A DNA stretch of 64,000 nucleotides. Source: Phaeosaccion multiseriatum (taxonomy: Eukaryota; Ochrophyta, other classes). The position numbers were made by a program, and so were the translations under genes. The notes under the pieces were generated by a model. That model had not been told where the DNA came from, ran no database searches, and saw nothing but the letters and a program-made list of their open reading frames with translations. The stretch is taken from NCBI GenBank assembly GCA_965112735.1, contig OZ218953.1, positions 3,410,001 to 3,474,000 of the forward strand. The letters run 5' to 3'. Position 1 is the first letter of the stretch. Each line of letters starts with the position of its first letter. Positions 52,374 to 63,135 of the stretch are shown piece by piece.

Positions 52374-52605
52374 CGTGGTGGTCTCTCCGCCGCAAGAAAA
52401 CTGCCTGCCTAGGCGAGAGTAGGTAAAGGTCTGATGGCTGGTCTACACTTTTGTTCCCCTCTTTTGTCCTCCCTCTCTTTTATCACACACACCTAGGCAT
52501 CCAAAGTGAGCCGCGGCCTGGGCTCAAGCAATTTTTTTTGGGCTTCTTCCTTGCTTTTTTTTTTTGCTTTCGTCTCCCCTCACACTCACTCACAAGGACG
52601 CAAGG
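52374..52605. promoter_or_regulatory. Divergent promoter between ASADH and phosphoglycerate mutase
   Basis: 232 bp between start codons. It contains T-rich runs (52532-52566) close to the mutase start. No defined box was found. Confidence 0.35.
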
Positions 52606-54228
52606 ATGTTCTCTACCGTCGCAAGAGGCTCAGGTAGCAGGCTGCTGTGCCGCAAGCAGGCGGGAGTAGTGGGGAAGCAATTGTCGAGAGCACTGCCGAG
52701 TGCCGCCCTCCAGCAACAAGCCAGCTTAAAGCACACGCTGGTCCTCGTAAGGTGATGGGGGTGATGCTGCGGCAGCGGTTTGCTCACAACATGAAGGAAG
52801 GACATGATTACCAACCAGGGTCCTTGGCTGCTGCTTGTCTCCTCCCTGGACTCAGACTTGCGCTTACTAAAAATGATGCAATACACTGGTGCGTGTGCGT
52901 CTTATTTGTGTGATGATTGCAGGCATGGAGAGTCCCAATGGAACCTGGAGAACCGCTTCACGGGCTGGTACGACATTCAGCTGTCCCCCAAGGGCGAGGA
53001 AGAGGCGGCGGCGGCGGGGGCTTTGGTCAACAGCTGCGGCTACAAGTTCGACATGGCATACACCTCGTACCTCAAGAGAGCCATCAAGACGTGCTGGCAC
53101 ACTCTGGAGCAAGTAAGTAGCGAGGAGGGAGGGCTGGGGGCGTAGAACTTGGACTCCGAGTGCACCACCACGGAGGGTGGCGCTGGCGACTCAGAGACTC
53201 AGGTTCCCCCTTTCTTTCGCATGTTCGCCCTCTTCCACCCTACTTTGTGCCAGTGCGACCAAATGAACATCCCTATCATCAACGCGTGGCAGCTCAATGA
53301 GCGGCACTACGGGGGGCTCACGGGGCTGGACAAGCAGGAGACCGTAGACAAGCACGGCAAGGACCAGGTACCTACGAAGGAAAAGAAGGGGGGAAGGAGG
53401 AATGCTGGATGAGCGGCGCCTCTCTGGGCGCCTTTCTGGGCCTTATTATGACTGATGCGTATGCCCAACTCTCCGTGTGTCTCTCAGGTGCTGATCTGGA
53501 GGCGCAGCTATGACGTGCCGCCGCCCGCCATCGAGAAGACCTCCGAGTACTTCCCCGGCAATGACCCCAAGTACGCCAACGTGCCCGCAGAGGAGCTTCC
53601 GTGCACAGAGAGCCTGGCCACTACTCTGGAGAGGGTGCTGCCCTACTGGGAGAAGGAGATCGTGCCACAGATCAAGGCAGGGAAGAAAGTGCTGGTGAGT
53701 GGTGGGGGAAGGAGAGAGTGAAGGAAGGAGTGGAGGATGAGTGGAGGGACGGAGGGCAGAAGTAGGGACCCAAGCTAGGCCGCCCGCCCATCACTGCCTT
53801 TTTCCTGCTTCACCACCGCCGACTGCCCTCCCCCCTCAGATCGCGGCGCATGGCAACTCTCTTCGCGCGCTGGTGAAGCACCTGGACGGCATCCCCGAGG
53901 ACGTCATCACGGGGCTCAACATCCCCACGGGCGCGCCGCTGGTGTACGAGCTGGACGATGACATGAAGGTCATCCCTTCCAAGGAGGCCATCGGTGAGAG
54001 AGTCTTAGTGAGCCGCCCGGTGGAATGAATGAAGCTCCTCCATCTTCTTCTTGATGTTTGCTCTTTAGTTGCACTTTTTGTGGCGCTGAGTGTATGTTGT
54101 TGTCCCGCCGCTTTGCTTCCCCTCGTGCTGTCTACCACCCACCCACAGCGCCCCTGCAGGGCAGGTACCTCGGCAACCAGGATGACATCAGGGCCAGGAT
54201 CGAGGGAGTGGCCAACCAGACCAAATAG
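52606..54228 (+). CDS. Cofactor-dependent phosphoglycerate mutase, organelle-targeted
   Basis: Interconverts 3- and 2-phosphoglycerate. Exons: 52606-52751, 52923-53112, 53254-53367, 53488-53694, 53840-53993, 54149-54228 (891 nt, 296 residues). Active-site [20 protein letters not shown] has the phosphorylated His at 50. [20 protein letters not shown] and [18 protein letters not shown] carry the other catalytic Glu, Arg and His. The RHG motif is formed by splicing between exons 1 and 2. A leader of about 43 residues ([20 protein letters not shown]) lacks acids and is rich in Arg, Ser and Ala, fitting a mitochondrial presequence. A mitochondrial lower half of glycolysis is known in stramenopiles, which would agree. 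The body matches the usual length of about 250 residues. Confidence 0.92.
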
Positions 54229-54903
54229 AGGTCGTAGTGGCCGGTTGGTGTGTGCCTTGCGGCTCATCAAGAGGAAGCGCTACTTGCTCGGCCGCCGCAG
54301 CCACGAGACGTGGGCCTTTCGGGACCCCCCCATACGCTCACAGGGAGCAGCGAGAGACACACACGCGCGCACACACAGAGGGGGCGGGGAGGAAGAGACG
54401 GAAGAGGAACGGTCTGCGCTCTTCGGATCGGGTGATCGCTGCTCTGGGAATATGATACGCTGGTGCAGCTTTTTGTTGTTGTGAAAACTGCCGCCCACTG
54501 TACTGAGCTTAGGATATACATGTAGGGTAGTACGTAAGTCAAGCAGGAGACAACGATTTCCGAAACCCGGAAGGATGAGGATCTCACCCCCTTCTTTGTA
54601 CATGTGAGCGGTGTGTGCTTTGATCATCGACTGCTGGGTCACGGTCGGCCTAGCGACAGATGTTCCGGAGTCTCCCGTGTGCACACCGATTTGGTCCCCC
54701 CCCCCCAGGTCGCCAATTCAGGGCATGAGAGCAGCGCAATGTTACCCGTCGAGAAGGCTTCGGGGGCAGAGCACTACTGCAGCCACGGCACCAAGGAGCC
54801 CCGCCTCGCAGTTCACTTGCTCGGCGGCCTTGGGCCCGCGCTGTCCACTTGCAAGGCGGCTCAAGACCCGCGTGCCCCTCGCTTCTCTCTGTAGCTGATC
54901 TAT
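54229..54903. other. Intergenic, convergent 3' UTRs
   Basis: Between the mutase (+) and the Sec14-like gene (-). It has CACA-type repeats and a C9 run near 54699-54707. No gene is seen. Confidence 0.4.
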
Positions 54904-56521
54904 CTATGCCTCGCCCCCAAACTGCTCCGTCCATTCCTGTAGCATGAACGAGAGTTCAGGGTCCTGGGCGGCGAACGTAGAGAGGGCACAAGAGAGGTGA
55001 ATCACAGAGCCCAGCAGAGTACCAACGACTCTTCCCCCCCCTCACCTGCAGCAGGGATTTTGTCCCTCGCTTGTCGTGGGGCTTGCTACCACCCTCCTCA
55101 CCCCCGTCCTCTCCGCCCTCCCCCTGCTGTTGCTCCGACGGGGGCAGCCACCAACGGCTCAGGGTCGAGCCTTCAGCGGACCTGTTTTGCCTCATTTCCA
55201 TGCTGAGCCACTCGCTGAGCTCTTGCCCAAGCCCCAGCGCCTCAAAGGCGCTCCCCGCCTGCGCGCTGTTCACGAACTTCACTTTGGATATGGTTTTCTG
55301 CCAAGCGAGAAGTAAGCCAAGCAACAGTCAAGCACGTCAGACCCAACCTGTATCAGGTCAGTCACGGAACAGGCGAGGCCTGCCAAGCGAGAAGTTGTTG
55401 TGATATATCGATGTCGACATTGAGTATCACAGCAGAAGTAAGCAGCAATAAACCTTGTCAGACACTGACTGCCTGCTGTCTGACTGACCTGATTCAAGAT
55501 GAGTCTGACAAGCTTCCAAGTGGCTGCAAAAGCCGCGGGTGGGTCAAGGATCACGACGGTGCCCAGGCGCTCGGGGTAGTGAGCGAGTGCCCGAGCGGCC
55601 AGCACAGCGCTTTGCGGATTGCAGTCTCTCAGGCCAAAGCCATGGAAGTCGGCCACGATGACCCACTGGTGACTGCGTCCTCGGCGGTCCTGTATGACCT
55701 GCGTCCTCTCCGCCACATAGCTCAAGTGGTTCTCATTTCCCTGCAAGCATGTAGCAGGGGCAACTCGGAGTCAGGACTGTCCACAACCCTCCCTCCCTCC
55801 CTGTACGCTCCCTCGCTAGCAGTCAGCGTGGGGGGGGGGGTCATGAGCGAGAGGGCGGTGGTGAGCACATGAACTCACTTTCGCGTCCCAGCGGTCCATC
55901 GCCGTTGAGTAGCAGGTGTAAATGACGGGCCTGCCCGCGGGATCCTCCCCTACGATGCGCATGCTGTGGGAGTCGGCTCTGGGGTTGCGCGAGAGAGAAA
56001 TGGACCTGGGGCTCAGCGGGGTTTTCCTCAAGGGAATCGGGCAAGCACTGCACTGCATACCTCTTGCTGCAGCGGGGGCACATCCTCCCCCTCTTCCCAC
56101 CCTTCCTCCACTTTATGGTTGCTCGAAGAGCCGCTGAAGCTGCATCCACATCGAGCACGTACGCTCGAAGATACCGCAGCAGCGCCAAGTCGTTGACCAG
56201 AGGGTCTGTGGTTAGAGAGAGAGAAAAAGGGTGAGTCGGCTGGGTGGAAGCTGGGCATGGACCCCCCTCACCTTCGAGCTCTTCTCTCATCCCCGCCCTC
56301 ATTTCTACCAGCGCCCTCTCCTCGTCTTCATCCACAGGATCATTGGCGAACTGGGTTGCCGATTCCGCCCCAAGGCCTTGCAACGACGCTATCACCTCCG
56401 CCCCGGTTTGGTTTGATGTGTCAAGCTCTGCTCCGTCGCCATCCCCATCCCCCACTTCTCGAGCGCTCTTTGCCTTCTCTCGCCCGGGAGAATTTCGAAT
56501 GGAGCTGAGTAGGCAAGCCAT
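54904..56521 (-). CDS. Sec14-like CRAL-TRIO domain protein
   Basis: Probable lipid transfer or lipid-sensing protein. Exons (minus): 56521-56272, 56205-56061, 55978-55879, 55740-55489, 55297-55046, 54963-54904 (1059 nt, 352 residues). CRAL-TRIO N part: DPLVNDLALLRYLRAYVLDV then AALRATIKWR. Lipid-binding part: GRPVIYTCYSTAMDRWDAK, HQWVIVADFHGFGLRDCNPQ, AHYPERLGTVVILDPPAAFA, ATWKLVRLILNQKTISKVKF. These follow the usual order of the Sec14 fold. After an acidic and Gly-rich insert, a short final exon ends ELSFMLQEWTEQFGGEA. No targeting signal is evident. Ligand is unknown. It is divergent from the plastid-targeted protein (202 bp). Confidence 0.87.
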
Positions 56522-56723
56522 GGATCCATGGAGCAATGCTACACTATCATCTCACGGAGTTTTCGCGAGTTTTTGGGGGCGGTTTCCGTTTCAGCTGTTT
56601 GGCCCTGGCTGGATATCCAATTTGCCCGCCCCTGTTGCTGACAACCCCCCCCCGTGCACAACAAAAGGCAAGAACGAAAAAAACAACAACAACTACAACC
56701 AACGTATTGGGCTCTTCAACGAA
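56522..56723. promoter_or_regulatory. Divergent promoter, Sec14-like / plastid protein
   Basis: 202 bp between opposite ATGs, including an AACAACAACAACTACAACC stretch just before the + start. No TATA box. Confidence 0.35.
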
Positions 56724-57685
56724 ATGAAGTCGTGTGTAGCAGCAGCGGTGGCGGTGGCGGCGGTAGCAGCGGTTGTGCCGACCTCCCACGCCTTTGTTGG
56801 AGGAGGGCTCCCTTCTCAGCAGGCCTCGGGCCTTCGCCGGAGGGGGAGCACAGGGCTCACGATGAAGATAGACAAGGAGCAGGGCTGGAGGGATCAACAG
56901 GAGATCCTGGCGAGAAGGAAGGACAAGGTAGGTTGCTTCCCTCCCCCCTCCACACTTTTCATCCCGGTGCCTTCTCGTCTCCTTCCCCTCCCCTCTCTTG
57001 TGGACTCTTCTCTCTTATCCCCTTCCGCTCCTTCCCTTCTCCCCTGATTCCCTCCACTGTCATCTGCTCCCTCGTCCACTTGTATCCCCCATGCCCTCTC
57101 CTCTCCTCTGTGGGCTCTTCTCACATCTGCTTCCCTTCTCCCCCTCTCCTCCCCTCCCCTCCTCCGTCCTCTCTCTTCAACTACCTTTCCTGTTTCCCCC
57201 CTTCTCCCATACAATCGACTCCCCTGCCCCTCCTTTCGCCTCTCCTCTCCTTCCCTCTACGCTCTTCCCCCTCAACACTCGACACCGCCCTCCACTCTCC
57301 ACACTCCTCCTCTGTCTTCCCATCCCCTCCCTCCATTCTCTCTCTTTCACTCTCCTTCCCCTCCCACTCTCCTCCCCTATCCACACTCCCCTTCTATCCA
57401 TGCACCTCTCTTCCCAACAGAAAAAGATGAACGAGTACAACCAGCGCGTCAATGCCAACAGGAGAAAGGCCGACGAAGCGGTACGTTAGTCGCATGCTTT
57501 GTGGAGTGCGTAGTCAGGCTTCAGTTCGCTAACGTGAAAGAGCTTTCTCGCGCGACGATGAACACGACAACAGGCGAACAAGTGGGCGTGGCAGAGGCGC
57601 AAGGACGGGAAGGACACAATCTATGACTACTTGGCCATGAAGGCCAAGGGAGAGGTGAGTAGTCGTCTCGTGCTTCTCCCCAACT

Positions 57686-57723
<38 letters not shown>

Positions 57724-58428
57724 TAGTTTGGATCTTGCGCCACTCATCATCTTCTCGTGCATCTGCCCGACCTAAGAGAGTGAATGCTCTTGATTGTGTG
57801 TCACTCATCATCCCGGTGCGTGTCCCACAGATCCCTGCGCTTTACGACGAGGATGAGAACCCCGAGGGAGGCATCCCCATTCCCTCGGCCTCATTCGGAG
57901 TTGGAGGCGAGTTCGGCGTAGGGGGCAAATGGGACACAGGCGGCCGCTTTGATCTGCAATTGCCTTATGTGGATCAGGTGAGGACAGACACACAAGCCTT
58001 GGTTCGTCGAGGTCACAGGGGAGAGAATCGGTCGATTTTGAAAGACTAGGCGTTCCTTCGGAGATGCGATTCCCCCCCGCCCCCCGCAATCATCCTCAAC
58101 CTGCCCCCCATCCTTCCCCCTCCTCCACCACCACCACCCCTCCTCCTCCTCCTCCTCCTCCTCTTCCTCCTCCTCCTTCTCCTCCTCCTCCTCCTCCTCC
58201 TCCTCCTCCTCCTCCTCCTCCTCCTCCTCCTCCTCCTCTTCCTCTTCTCGCTAGGGCTACGTGGACGAGTCCAAGACGGGGAGCTGGCAAGCAAACCTCG
58301 CCAGGCTCTTTGGCAAGCAGAAAACGGATGCGCCCACCGATCAGATTTATGTGCCCACGGCGGAAGAGGAGAAAAAATCAAAGAAGAAGAAGAAGAGTAT
58401 GTTTGACATATGGTCCTTGGACAAGTAA
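56724..58428 (+). CDS. Plastid-targeted protein of unknown function
   Basis: Exons: 56724-56927, 57421-57480, 57574-57654, 57831-57977, 58255-58428 (666 nt, 221 residues), all phase 0. The N-terminus MKSCVAAAVAVAAVAAVVPT then SHAF is a signal peptide ending before Phe, followed by a basic transit-like stretch: the bipartite import signal of red-lineage secondary plastids. The mature protein is charged (KDKKKMNEYNQRVNANRRKA) and contains KWAWQRRKDGKDTIYDYLAM, a Gly-rich FGVGGEFGVGGKWDTGGRFD and LQLPYVDQGYVDESKTG, with a Lys-rich tail and MFDIWSLDK at the end. No membrane helix is seen in the mature part. I do not recognise the family. The well-conserved-looking Gly/Tyr-rich core suggests a real structural or photosystem-associated role, which is an inference. 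The first intron (56928-57420) is almost pure pyrimidine. Confidence 0.78.
58138..58240 (+). repeat. (CCT)n tract serving as the polypyrimidine tract of intron 4
   Basis: About 100 bp of CCT units lie immediately before the TCTCGCTAG acceptor at 58254 of the plastid-protein gene. Confidence 0.85.
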
Positions 58429-58725
58429 AAAGAGATCGGAGAGAGGCCACCCCGGGTACACACACAGCAGCCCTTTTTTCGGCTGTGCTGGTGCAAAGTG
58501 AGTTATGTTTACAGGAGTAGATAGTATACATAAAAAGAGAAAAGAAACACGGAGAGAAAGGAAGAAAAAAAAAACATTTATACTTACACACCACGAGAGC
58601 CCCACCCTCTCCCTCCTCAGTGTGCGACACGACTCATTAAACTGTGCACCTTTCGGGGAAGAACCCGCGGTTGGGGCGGGGGCAAGGCCCGCAACAAAAC
58701 TTTGACACTCTGGCAACCTTCGGGA
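58429..58725. other. Convergent intergenic region
   Basis: 297 bp between two stop codons, A-rich at 58520-58575. No gene is seen. Confidence 0.4.
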
Positions 58726-60088
58726 TCACCACCAGGGAGACTCGGGCTTCCAACCTCGCAGGGAAGGGGGGCTCTGGACGTCCAGGCTGTCCTGACTGTC
58801 GAGCACCAGCAGCACCAGGTCAGACTCTTTGCGGTACTTGTGTGCCGCAGCGTCCAAAGCGGTCCCTTTCCGGCCGGCCTCCCCGCACTTGTAAGAGCCC
58901 GCCGAGTGACGGGAAGCCCCACCCCCGGCACCAGCACCAGAACCAGCGCAGTGGCCAGGGGGAGACCAGCTGCAGGAGCTGCGCACGCAGAGGCTCCTCT
59001 CGCACGAGCGCCCTCTCAGCTGCCCGAGGGGGGAGGAAGAGGCACGGAGTCGAGGGCGGGGGGGAGGGGAGGACCCCTGAAGGTCGGAAGAGGCCCCCGG
59101 AGAGACCGTCCTTTCCGTCTCCAAATCGGCGCAGAAGGGCGTCCCAGAGAGAGCGGGCGTGGGGGCGGGGGTGGGGACAGAGGGCTGAGACTCCTTTGCA
59201 GAGGTTGCGCCCCCCTCGTTGCCCTTGCTGCGCCTCGCCAAGACTCGAGCAAAGATTTGCCCCAGCCGCCACGTCTTTGGTTTTCCCTTGTCCGCCCGCC
59301 CCCTCGCCATGCTCGGGCTCTTTTCGCTGCTCTTGTCAGACCAGCGCACTTGCCTCTCTGCGAGCTGCAGCTGGAGGCTCTCCTTCTCTCGCCCTGTAGC
59401 AAGGCACACAAGATGGGGAGAAGTACAGCTTAGTTCTCTCTCTCTCTCTCTTATACACACACTCCTTAGTGCACGGCCTCACTCACCGAGCTGGCTCAAC
59501 CTGCCGAGAGCTTCGTGGATCTCTGCTTCAAAGGTCTCGATGAAAAGAGTGATCTCCGAGATTTGCCGCTCCAGCCGCACAAGCTCCTGCCTGTCCTGTC
59601 TTGTTCTCCGCCGAGCCGCATCGCTCCGGTCCTCCTGCTCCCTCCTCTCCGGCACGATCCCCCCCCCTCCCTCCTCCTCCTCCTCCTCCTCCTCCTCCTC
59701 CTCCTCCTCCTCCTCCTCCTCCTCCTCCTCCTCCTCTTCTTCTTCCTTTTCCTCTTCCTCCTCCTTCTCCTCCTCGTCGTCGGCAAAGGGGAAGCCGCCT
59801 TGGCACTCTTGAAGCACTCGCAGGTTCCGCTCGCAGTTCCACAGCTGGCCCCACTGCCTTTCTTGCAGGTCTCTGTGAGGGGGGGGACGAGCGATGGGCG
59901 GGGGCGGGGTTAGTGGCTGGGGCTAGTTGCAGAAGGAAAAGAGAAGTCAGGAATCAGACATGACCCAGATCCCGACTATTTCCCCTCGCCCCTCACCTCT
60001 GCGTGCTGAGAGTCGTCTGCAAAGTGCGGAGCTCGTCTGTAATCTCTTTCTCTCTCTTCCTCATCATACGAATCTGGTGTTGCGTCAT
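58726..60088 (-). CDS. Coiled-coil protein with poly-Glu region, unknown function
   Basis: Exons (minus): 60088-59997, 59872-59487, 59393-58726 (1146 nt, 381 residues). It begins MTQHQIRMMRKREKEITDEL, a coiled coil, then RQWGQLWNCERNLRVLQECQ and an acidic run of about 30 Glu from a (GAG)n tract. A second coiled coil follows (RTRQDRQELVRLERQISEIT, LFIETFEAEIHEALGRLSQL). The C-terminal half is Ser/Pro/Arg-rich and probably disordered, but near the end YKCGEAGRKGTALDAAAHKY resembles an ankyrin-like helix followed by LVLLVLDSQDS. Both splice phases agree. There is no recognised family, and a scaffold or cytoskeletal role is only a guess. An upstream exon cannot be excluded because the first exon is short. 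Confidence 0.6.
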
Positions 60089-61212
60089 CTCGTCTCGCCT
60101 CCAGTCGGCCCCACCGAAAACCCGTAAGCCACCCGCTGGTCGCTGCAGCTGTCGCTCCTGCCGTCTGTGGTTGCAGTTTTACACACCCACGGCAACTTCG
60201 CCCCATCAACCCCAAGGGTTGCTTGAAGGCGGGCTAAAGCAATGCGGCGGCTCTTTCCTATTTCCTGTTTTTTCTTCTCCTGGAAAGGACTCTACGTGCG
60301 GTCCACAGTACCAAGCACCCCACAAGATGCTACAACAGTAGGTTAGTAGGTTGTGTGTGAAGTGTGAAGTGGGGGGGCGGAGTTCGATGGGAATACTTTT
60401 GTGTTGAAATCTTCTCCTCCGCCTCCAACTGTATGGCTCCGCGAACGGTTGGGTTTTCTTCCGTTACCAGCTGCTCCTCTCGCTCCGCCCAGCTCCGACT
60501 TTTTACTTGCCGCAAGGGGGTTTAAACGCCAATCGACCACATTCTCGATAGCATGCTATCATCGGCCGCCCAGCCGATAGCAGATAGCACGACGCCTGAC
60601 TTTTCTCCCGATAGCAGATACAGATAGCACACCGGCTGGGGGTCGACATCTTCTTTGGCCATACAGTTGTACTTAGATTGGGTGTGCCTCAGTCATATGG
60701 GAAAGGGGGGGGGGGTGGCATGCCTTCCCGCCTTCCGCCTTCCCTCCAGCTGGGACCTTGGGCTTGGGGGTATACATTTTCTGGCCCCTCTTGATACTGC
60801 ATACCCTGCCCTGGCTAAAAGTCGAAACCCTGGCGCTTAGCTAGGGCAGCGTCTTAAAAGGGGCTGGCGCTTCATCAAACGCGGCCTCGTTTACTCGAGC
60901 CCCCCTCCCCCAAAGGGTTAGCTGTATCGACTGAAGGTCTCAGCCACGCCATCCTCTCACGAGACGGCTGGCTGCGGCTGGCCCGACGACGAACGCCCCG
61001 TCCAACCCCTCCCCCACCTACCCACACAAGGCCGCGGCAGTGGTGGCATGTCTACCGCGCCGGGGGTGAGGAGCGGGCCACCCGAAAGCCACTGTCCTGG
61101 ATGGAAAAAGAGTGGTGCAATGAAGACTCGCTGGATGGAAGGGAGTCTTGGCCGGGATTTGGCTCCCCAGGGCTCGCTCTGTCACGATGGTTCTTAGTCT
61201 CCCTCTCTCGCG
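60089..61212. other. Intergenic stretch between two minus-strand genes
   Basis: Contains the promoter side of the coiled-coil gene and the palindromic element at 60533-60647. From 60650 to 61210 I see no gene; short frames there are not recognised. Confidence 0.4.
60533..60647. repeat. GATAGC palindromic element
   Basis: It starts TCGACCACATTCTCGATAGC and ends GGCTGGGGGTCGA, with inner hairpins CGATAGCATGCTATC and CGGCCGCCCAGCCGATAGC. It shares core and ends with the copies near 26.5 and 36.2 kb. Confidence 0.6.
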
Positions 61213-62568
61213 TCAACCCAGGCGACGGCGAATGGCGGCAATGGCTGAGCGCCAGAGGGTGAAGAATCCCCCCTCCTTCAACTCAGCAGCCACCTGCTCG
61301 TTGAGCCCCCCCGGGGTGGCGGCGTGCTGGGCCATGTCTCCGAAGGTGTTGCTCTCCGCGTTGAAGTCCGAGCGGGCTTGGCTCGCCAGACAATCAAAGA
61401 ACGATCCCACGAATGTCCCCGCCACCTGAGAGACAGAGAGGGGGAGGGAGAGTCAGAGAGATCGGAGGAGACAGGCAGAGGGCGGGGGGGAGGGCAGAGG
61501 GAGAGTGAATGACAAAGGGAGCGAGGGAGAAGGGGAAAGGGAGGGAGACATAGAGAGTGAGAGAGGGAGAGAGAGCGAGGAAGAGGGACAGACGAAAGGG
61601 AGAGGGGGAGCGAAGGACAGAGCGAGACAGACAGCGAGAGAGGAGAGAGAGGGGGGGAAGGGACAGGGAGAGAGACAAGACAGACCGAGGGAGGGACATA
61701 GAGGCAGACGAAGAGGGGGGGGGGCGCTCACGCACACAAACTTCGCCACATTGACTGAAGAACTGCTCAACGACGGCTCCAGCAGCAAGACTTCTCTGCT
61801 GGCTCCCTCCCTCCGAGACTTACCTCCCTGTTAACTCCCTCTTCGACCGCCCAGTCGGCCGCCCCCGCCTGAAGCTCGTGGAAGGGGCTGATGAGCGCGG
61901 TGAGGCTGATCAGTGGCTTCATTTCTGCCTCTGATTCGCACAGCACGGGCTGCCCGATCCAGTCGAGCACCTCTACCGCTCGCTCCACTCTGGGGATCTA
62001 GGTCGCAAGAGGGGGAGGGGAGGGGAGGGGAGGGGACGGGAGGTCAGTCTCGTGTCTGTCGCGGTCCCCTCAAGGCCTCCTTCGCTCTCACCAGCAGGAT
62101 TGGCCCTCCTCTCCTCGAGCAGGGTGGCAATGGGACGCATCGCGCAATCTGTTCGGGGGGCACCTGGGGAAGCAGCTCTTGGAGCTCAGCGAGCGGCACG
62201 GTGGCCATGTTGGACACCACCGTATGCTCGGCAGTGAAGGAGAGTTCCGGCAGCTGGGTCTTGGCCACGTCCGGAAGCAGGCTCACAAACACCACGCTGG
62301 AGCCGTCCACCACCGCCTGGTTGGAGGCGGCGACGCTCACGAGCGAGGGGTGTAGAGCAGCCAGCTCCTCGGCCCGCTCCTTATTCCTCGGCGATAGCGT
62401 TATATGAGCAGGTTTGCAGCCGCCTTCAGAGCAAAAGCCCCGAACCATCGCCGAGGCAATCTTGCCGCAGCCAACGAACCCGATCCTCACAGGGCTGGCG
62501 CTCATGGTGAAGAAAGCCTCTGCAGGCGCCCTACAGCACACAATCGCGACAAAGAGGAGCCTCAACAT
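61213..62568 (-). CDS. P5CR: Pyrroline-5-carboxylate reductase with N-terminal signal-like leader
   Basis: Last step of proline synthesis, reducing pyrroline-5-carboxylate with NAD(P)H. Exons (minus): 62568-62092, 61997-61824, 61425-61213 (864 nt, 287 residues), all phase 0. The Rossmann start RIGFVGCGKIASAMVRGF lies at 28-45, with VVFVSLLPDVAKTQLPEL and the P5CR-like MPLPP-type segment CVPLPPCSRRGGPILL. The C-terminal domain has AEMKPLISLTALISPFHE and the conserved QHAATPGGLNEQ. The reductase domain begins at a second ATG (Met22). The first 21 residues (MLRLLFVAIVCCRAPAEAFF) look like a signal peptide ending before Phe, suggesting plastid import, or two products from two start codons. The second exon starts at CCTAG|ATC; a nearby CCCCAG acceptor would break the frame. 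Intron 2 holds a long GA-rich tract. Confidence 0.88.
61436..61715 (+). repeat. Purine-rich (GAGAGG)n tract in intron 2 of P5CR
   Basis: About 280 bp of GA/GGGA-type repeat. On the coding strand this is a long polypyrimidine stretch before the acceptor at 61426. Confidence 0.8.
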
Positions 62569-63135
62569 GCACACCAGGACACCAAAAGACAGAGGGGGGA
62601 GGGCAATTTATTACGTACCAGGCCGGGGGAGGATATACTGACTCAAGAGGAATCACACATAGGGGGGGGGGGGGAAGAAAAAGGAAAGAGGGATGTCGGG
62701 AGGGATGGGAGGGGAAACATGGATGATGCAGCCAACTGTGATCCTGACTCACCAACTTCTCCTCCTCCTTCCTTCCTTTGTATTTGTCTTCTCCTTTTTT
62801 TCCAATAAAGAAAAAAGCCTACTGATGGAGGAGGTGCTTCCGTGTCTTCATTCTGTGATGTAGTGAGCTTGCTTTTTTTACATGTACTCCATATATGCGT
62901 CTGCTGTTGTGTTCTTAACCTCTCCCGCCCTCCTCGGCTCCTGACAAAGCTCTAGTACCTTCAAAATTGGGACCAGGAACGCAGGCCGGCTGGAGAGACG
63001 GCTAGGACTGATGCCATAGAACCTTGTCAGGGCCCGATCCCCCCCCCCCCGCCCCACAGACTCCTCCCTCACTACATCGCCACCGAGCAGCAGTAGCTCA
63101 GGAAAGAGTTTGGCCAAAGCACCCCAGCCCCACGC
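62569..63135. other. Intergenic, promoter of P5CR and 3' region of the SOUL gene
   Basis: About 570 bp. It holds an AATAAA on the + strand at about 62804, and no + strand gene is seen upstream that would use it. There is also a C10 run near 63040. Confidence 0.35.
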
